Below are positions 6,428 through 8,278 of a stretch of DNA of 8,278 bases, piece by piece. Position 1 is the first letter of the stretch, and the number at the start of each line of letters is the position of its first letter. Origin of the DNA: an uncultured Clostridia bacterium (GTDB taxonomy: Bacteria; Bacillota; Clostridia; Oscillospirales; Oscillospiraceae); NCBI GenBank assembly GCA_946405655.1, contig CAMJHX010000051.1, positions 1 through 8,278 on the forward strand. Direction: 5' to 3'. The position numbers and the translations under genes are program-made. The notes beneath the pieces are model-generated. The model was not told where the DNA came from. It searched no databases and was given only the letters and a program-made list of their open reading frames with translations.

Positions 6428-6982
6428 GTGGGACATTTCATCTCGGAGAGGGCGCGGAAGGAAGCTTCCATTCTGTCCGGCGCGTTTGCGGGCTTTTTTG
6501 TGCTGCTCGGCATTGTACATGCCCTGCGGTATTACCTTCTGGCTGATTTTTCATCGTTCAGCCGCGCGGAGCGGCAGAACATTGTGTCGAACGGCTGGAT
6601 CATCGCGATCGCCGGGCTCGCAATGCTGATCTTCTGCGCCTACCACATCTGGTTCACTTATGCGACGTGGGAGCTGCGCCCGACCGGGATTCGGGTCCGG
6701 CATTTCTTCGGCAGGAGGGAATACGCGTGGGAGGAGCTGAAGCAGATCTGCGTCTGCAGGCTCAAGACGACAAGAAACCGTGAGACTCCGGTCATCTGCT
6801 GCTGCACCGATCCGGACGTTGATTTTCATCCCCCGAAGGGTTCTCAAAAGGAACCGTCCTGGCGCAGCACGGACTATGTGATCTATCATCCGAAAAAGGT
6901 GCTCGCGCTGCCGTATTCGAAGGAGCTCGCAGAGGAGATCCGGCAGTATTATCCGCAGGTTCAATATTTGTTTGAGGTGTGA
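6428..6982 (+). CDS. Two-helix membrane protein with possible PH-like domain, unknown function
   Basis: I do not recognise this gene. From the GTG it encodes 184 residues. Two membrane helices lie at about 14-38 and 56-78, giving a hairpin topology with the C-terminal 105 residues probably cytoplasmic. That part begins with strand-like WELRPTGIRVRHF, then REYAWEELKQI (97-107), and ends in a helix (YSKELAEEIRQYY, 163-175). A membrane hairpin followed by beta strands, a WEEL-type motif and a final helix is reminiscent of bacterial PH-like domains, but this is inference. Five cysteines cluster in the soluble part (C108, C110, C124-126). The downstream gene has the same layout and starts 2 nt after this stop, so the two form an operon. 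No promoter is clear; the leader is repeat module B. Confidence 0.8.
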   Translation: MGHFISERARKEASILSGAFAGFFVLLGIVHALRYYLLADFSSFSRAERQNIVSNGWIIAIAGLAMLIFCAYHIWFTYATWELRPTGIRVRHFFGRREYAWEELKQICVCRLKTTRNRETPVICCCTDPDVDFHPPKGSQKEPSWRSTDYVIYHPKKVLALPYSKELAEEIRQYYPQVQYLFEV

Positions 6983-6984
6983 GT

Positions 6985-7512
6985 ATGCAGAGAGAAAACA
7001 AACAGCCTGACGCCGAGAACTGCGTGATTCCATGCAGTGAAAGCACAAAGACAGCGCTGAAAAAGAACACCATGCTTCATATTATCCGTCTGGCGTTTCT
7101 GCTGGTGGCTGCGCTGTGGATCTCCGGATATCCGAGAACGGTTTGGCAGCTTGGACTGATTGTCTTGTTCGGCCTGTGCGCTTTGATCGAGCTGTATCAA
7201 ATCTTTTATTGTCAGCTTTCTCTGCGCACAAGTATCGTGTTGTCCCCGGATTCTGCGGCACTCAAAAGATCCGGCACAGTGACAAAAACGCTGCGCTGGG
7301 ACGAGCTTGCTTACGTCGGAAGAACAAGCGTCAGGCTGTCTTCAATCTCACGGAAACCGCACCCGTATATTGTTCTCTCAAAATACAGTCCGGAGCGTGT
7401 TGACGATGCGGGCGAAGCGGTTCGAGTTCAGGCGAAGGAAACCATTCTGGTTGAGGACACGGACGAGAACTGGGAGTTGATCCGGCGCTATTGCAGGGCA
7501 GACAGGGCATAA
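6985..7512 (+). CDS. Two-helix membrane protein, paralogue of the preceding gene, unknown function
   Basis: This encodes 175 residues from ATG 6985, with GAGG 7 nt upstream inside the last codons of the preceding gene. A GTG at 6979 is also in frame but lies only 1 nt from that site. A 28-residue polar N-terminal tail is followed by two helices at about 29-49 and 54-75. The soluble domain has strand-like SLRTSIVLSPDSAALKRSG, then KTLRWDELAYV (101-111), and closes with DENWELIRRYC (160-170). These align in position with REYAWEELKQI and KELAEEIRQYY of the upstream protein, so the pair looks like an old tandem duplication. The cysteine cluster of the upstream protein is not kept. Codon use includes more A/T-ending codons than in mnmE or the acyltransferase, hinting at different ancestry. 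Function unknown; a regulatory or scaffold membrane role is only a guess. Confidence 0.8.
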   Translation: MQRENKQPDAENCVIPCSESTKTALKKNTMLHIIRLAFLLVAALWISGYPRTVWQLGLIVLFGLCALIELYQIFYCQLSLRTSIVLSPDSAALKRSGTVTKTLRWDELAYVGRTSVRLSSISRKPHPYIVLSKYSPERVDDAGEAVRVQAKETILVEDTDENWELIRRYCRADRA

Positions 7513-7546
7513 GATTCGCCCATTTGCCGGATTCCGCCGCAGGGAA

Positions 7547-7685
7547 AAACCTTCCCCTCGGGGGAAGGGGGACCGCGTCAGCGGTGGATGAGGGGAGATG
7601 ACCTCCCGGGGCGGACATTGGCTGCGCGTCTGCCCCTCATCCGACCTCGCTTCGCTCGGCCACCTTCCCCCGAGGGGGAAGGTTT
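7547..7685. repeat. MITE-like inverted-repeat element
   Basis: The left arm (7547-7595) begins AAACCTTCCCC and ends GGATGAGGGG. The right arm (7633-7685) is its near reverse complement, and a 37-nt centre separates them. Each arm end is itself a hairpin (CCTTCCCC-TCG-GGGGAAGG on the left; the right equivalent lies near 7662-7682). A short T run faces outward on each side, strongest on the minus strand at 7545-7549. The inner arm parts differ in sequence (CCGC-GTCA-GCGG on the left; GAGCGAAGCGAG type on the right) but remain self-complementary. No transposase is present. Confidence 0.8.
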
Positions 7686-7730
7686 GGGCGCGGTGCGGAT
7701 TCGCCGGGGATTGGCGCAAAAGCAAATGCT

Positions 7731-7780
7731 CTCTGCAGGGACGTCGAGGACGCCGTCCCCTACGAAATGGCCTCGCAGAG
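7731..7780. repeat. Nested hairpin module adjoining module B
   Basis: The outer stem CTCTGC (7731-7736) with GCAGAG (7775-7780) encloses an inner hairpin, GGGACG (7738-7743) with CGTCCC (7754-7759). The outer stem overlaps the CTCTGCGAGGCC end of module B (7769-7780 on the minus strand), so this may be an extension of module B that copy 1 lacks. Confidence 0.6.
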
Positions 7781-7850
7781 TTCGCGCCTCGGAAGGCGCG
7801 AATGGATTCCAATCGTTTTTCCAGCGACATGTGCGGTGGAAAAACTCCCT
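7769..7850 (-). repeat. Repeat module B, copy 2 (inverted)
   Basis: Read on the minus strand, hairpin 1 pairs GTTTTTCCA with TGGAAAAAC (7815-7845) around the same 13-nt loop as copy 1. Hairpin 2 pairs TTCGCGCCT with AGGCGCGAA (7781-7802), a stem unrelated in sequence to that of copy 1. The closing CTCTGCGAGGCC (7769-7780) is identical. Confidence 0.85.
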
Positions 7851-7934
7851 CGGGCGTCGTCAGACCGGGCTTGCTCCACGCCGCAGCCGCGCTAAGGCGC
7901 GACGGCTCTGTATCCGCGCCCCCGTTCTTCCTCT

Positions 7935-7962
7935 CCAAATCAAAGCGGATGCTTTGATTTGG
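7935..7962. repeat. Perfect 12-bp hairpin
   Basis: CCAAATCAAAGC (7935-7946) pairs perfectly with GCTTTGATTTGG (7951-7962) around GGAT. It is AT-rich within GC-rich surroundings and has no T-tract beyond it, so it is not a typical terminator. Confidence 0.75.
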
Positions 7963-7984
7963 TAAGGAGCGGCAGTGGAATGAG

Positions 7985-8012
7985 CTTGCTTTCCCGCCCG
8001 CGGGGAAGCAAG
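7985..8012. repeat. 12-13-bp hairpin with one wobble pair
   Basis: The arm CTTGCTTTCCCG (from 7985) pairs with CGGGGAAGCAAG (to 8012), with one T-G pair and a tight CCCG loop. Confidence 0.6.
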
Positions 8013-8042
8013 GGATATGGAGCTTGCCGCGACGTGGCTCGC

Positions 8043-8091
8043 CCCTCGCGCCGACCAAGCAGGGCAAAGCCCTGCGCGATAAGCGCGAGTA
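8043..8091 (-). repeat. Repeat module A, copy 2 (inverted)
   Basis: Read on the minus strand it begins TACTCGCGCT and ends TTGGTCGGCGCGAGGG, as in copy 1. The centre is a perfect 7-bp hairpin, GCAGGGC-TTT-GCCCTGC, where copy 1 has a related but imperfect one. Confidence 0.8.
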
Positions 8092-8098
8092 CCCCGAT

Positions 8099-8122
8099 CG
8101 GTGAAAAACAAGTTTTTCACCG
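8099..8122. repeat. Perfect 11-bp hairpin
   Basis: CGGTGAAAAAC (8099-8109) pairs with GTTTTTCACCG (8112-8122) around AA. It lies directly beyond the terminator of the cupin gene. Confidence 0.65.
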
Positions 8123-8124
8123 GA

Positions 8125-8167
8125 AAAAACCTCTCCGCCGTTCTTGGGAACATGCGGAGGGGTTTTT
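8125..8167. terminator. Intrinsic terminator downstream of the cupin gene
   Basis: The arms 8125-8138 and 8154-8167 form a 14-bp stem with one T-G pair, topped by a small inner stem, GTTC-TTGG-GAAC (8140-8151). On the minus strand it ends in six T's and lies 16 nt after the cupin stop codon. It can also act on the plus strand, with five T's. Confidence 0.85.
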
Positions 8168-8183
8168 CGTCTGAGTTTGCGTA

Positions 8184-8278
8184 TTACTTGGAGAAGAGCA
8201 CGATGGCGAGGTACTTGAGCTGATCTTCGCCGGTGTTGACCATGTAATGCTCCTCGCCGTCGTCGACGAAGAGGACGT
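8184..8278 (-). CDS. C-terminal end of a probable cupin-domain protein (partial)
   Basis: Only the last 30 residues are inside the window; the gene enters from the right edge and ends with TAA at 8186-8184. The residues include VLFVDDGEEHYMVNTGEDQL followed by KYLAIVLFSK. The pattern of strand, Gly-Glu-Glu-His, strand, Asn-Thr-Gly and a final hydrophobic strand fits the second motif of small cupins (compare G-D-x-x-x-x-P-x-G-x-x-H-x-x-x-N), where the His would be a metal ligand. This is a family-level guess from a short fragment, and the substrate is unknown. Its terminator follows immediately. Confidence 0.6.
   Translation of the reverse strand, partial: VLFVDDGEEHYMVNTGEDQLKYLAIVLFSK

Larger units (their letters stand above)
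7513..8183. other. Gene-free, palindrome-dense repeat region
   Basis: No believable gene was found in these 671 bases on either strand. Open frames here run through inverted repeats and lack ribosome binding sites. The region contains, in order, an inverted-repeat element (7547-7685), a nested hairpin (7731-7780), repeat module B inverted (7769-7850), three further strong hairpins, repeat module A inverted (8043-8091) and a terminator. Stretches not assigned separately (7686-7730, 7851-7934) also contain short GC-rich palindromes, such as CGCGC-TAAG-GCGCG near 7890. Confidence 0.75.

Noticed and set aside
7588..7965. Overlapping open frames on both strands downstream of 7512
   Set aside because: They run through palindromes and repeat modules, giving Arg/Pro/Ser-rich translations with no conserved motif or ribosome binding site.
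7513..8183. CRISPR array
   Set aside because: The repeats are few, inverted, of different types and irregularly spaced; there are no direct repeats with uniform spacers and no cas genes.
6246..8183. Insertion sequence or transposon with its own transposase
   Set aside because: No transposase, integrase or recombinase reading frame is present; only non-autonomous repeats are seen.

Overview
The window looks like a chromosomal segment of a GC-rich Gram-positive anaerobe of the class Clostridia, most likely an Oscillospiraceae-type gut bacterium. This is inferred from the Rex regulator, an S-layer-homology (SLH) protein, an OatA-like cell-wall acyltransferase, AGGAGG-type ribosome binding sites, and intergenic regions packed with palindromic repeats. 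No species can be named from the sequence alone.

Layout. (1) 2-556, plus strand: 3' end of a polytopic membrane protein, possibly YkvI-like, closed by a near-perfect bidirectional terminator. (2) 627-740: an inverted-repeat element with 7-bp tandem repeats at both ends, wedged between that terminator and the stop codon of mnmE. (3) 741-2108, minus: mnmE, the tRNA-modifying GTPase, separated from its usual partners. (4) 2148-2370: a second element of the same style with a different heptad and a nested inner inverted repeat. (5) 2411-4130, minus: a tight two-gene unit, rex followed after 4 nt by a secreted three-SLH protein, with a clear sigma-A-type promoter. (6) 4371-6209, plus: a divergently transcribed acyltransferase-3/SGNH membrane protein with its own promoter and terminator. 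(7) 6428-7512, plus: two adjacent, paralogous small membrane proteins of unknown function. (8) 7513-8183: about 670 bp without a gene, made almost wholly of palindromes and repeat modules. (9) 8184-8278, minus: C-terminal end of a probable cupin protein.

The housekeeping and envelope genes are ordinary. Rex senses NADH/NAD+ and represses fermentation genes. The SLH protein and the acyltransferase both act at the cell wall. MnmE modifies the tRNA wobble uridine.

The least ordinary part is 6249-8091. Two repeat modules (A and B) lie upstream of the small membrane-protein pair and recur in the same order, inverted, downstream of it. The copies keep their linkers and one 13-nt loop, while stem bases change together: one compensatory pair in one hairpin and an entirely different stem in another. 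This suggests selection on a folded RNA or DNA structure, and it frames the gene pair as a possible repeat-bounded cassette. Whether the family has been described cannot be judged from the window.
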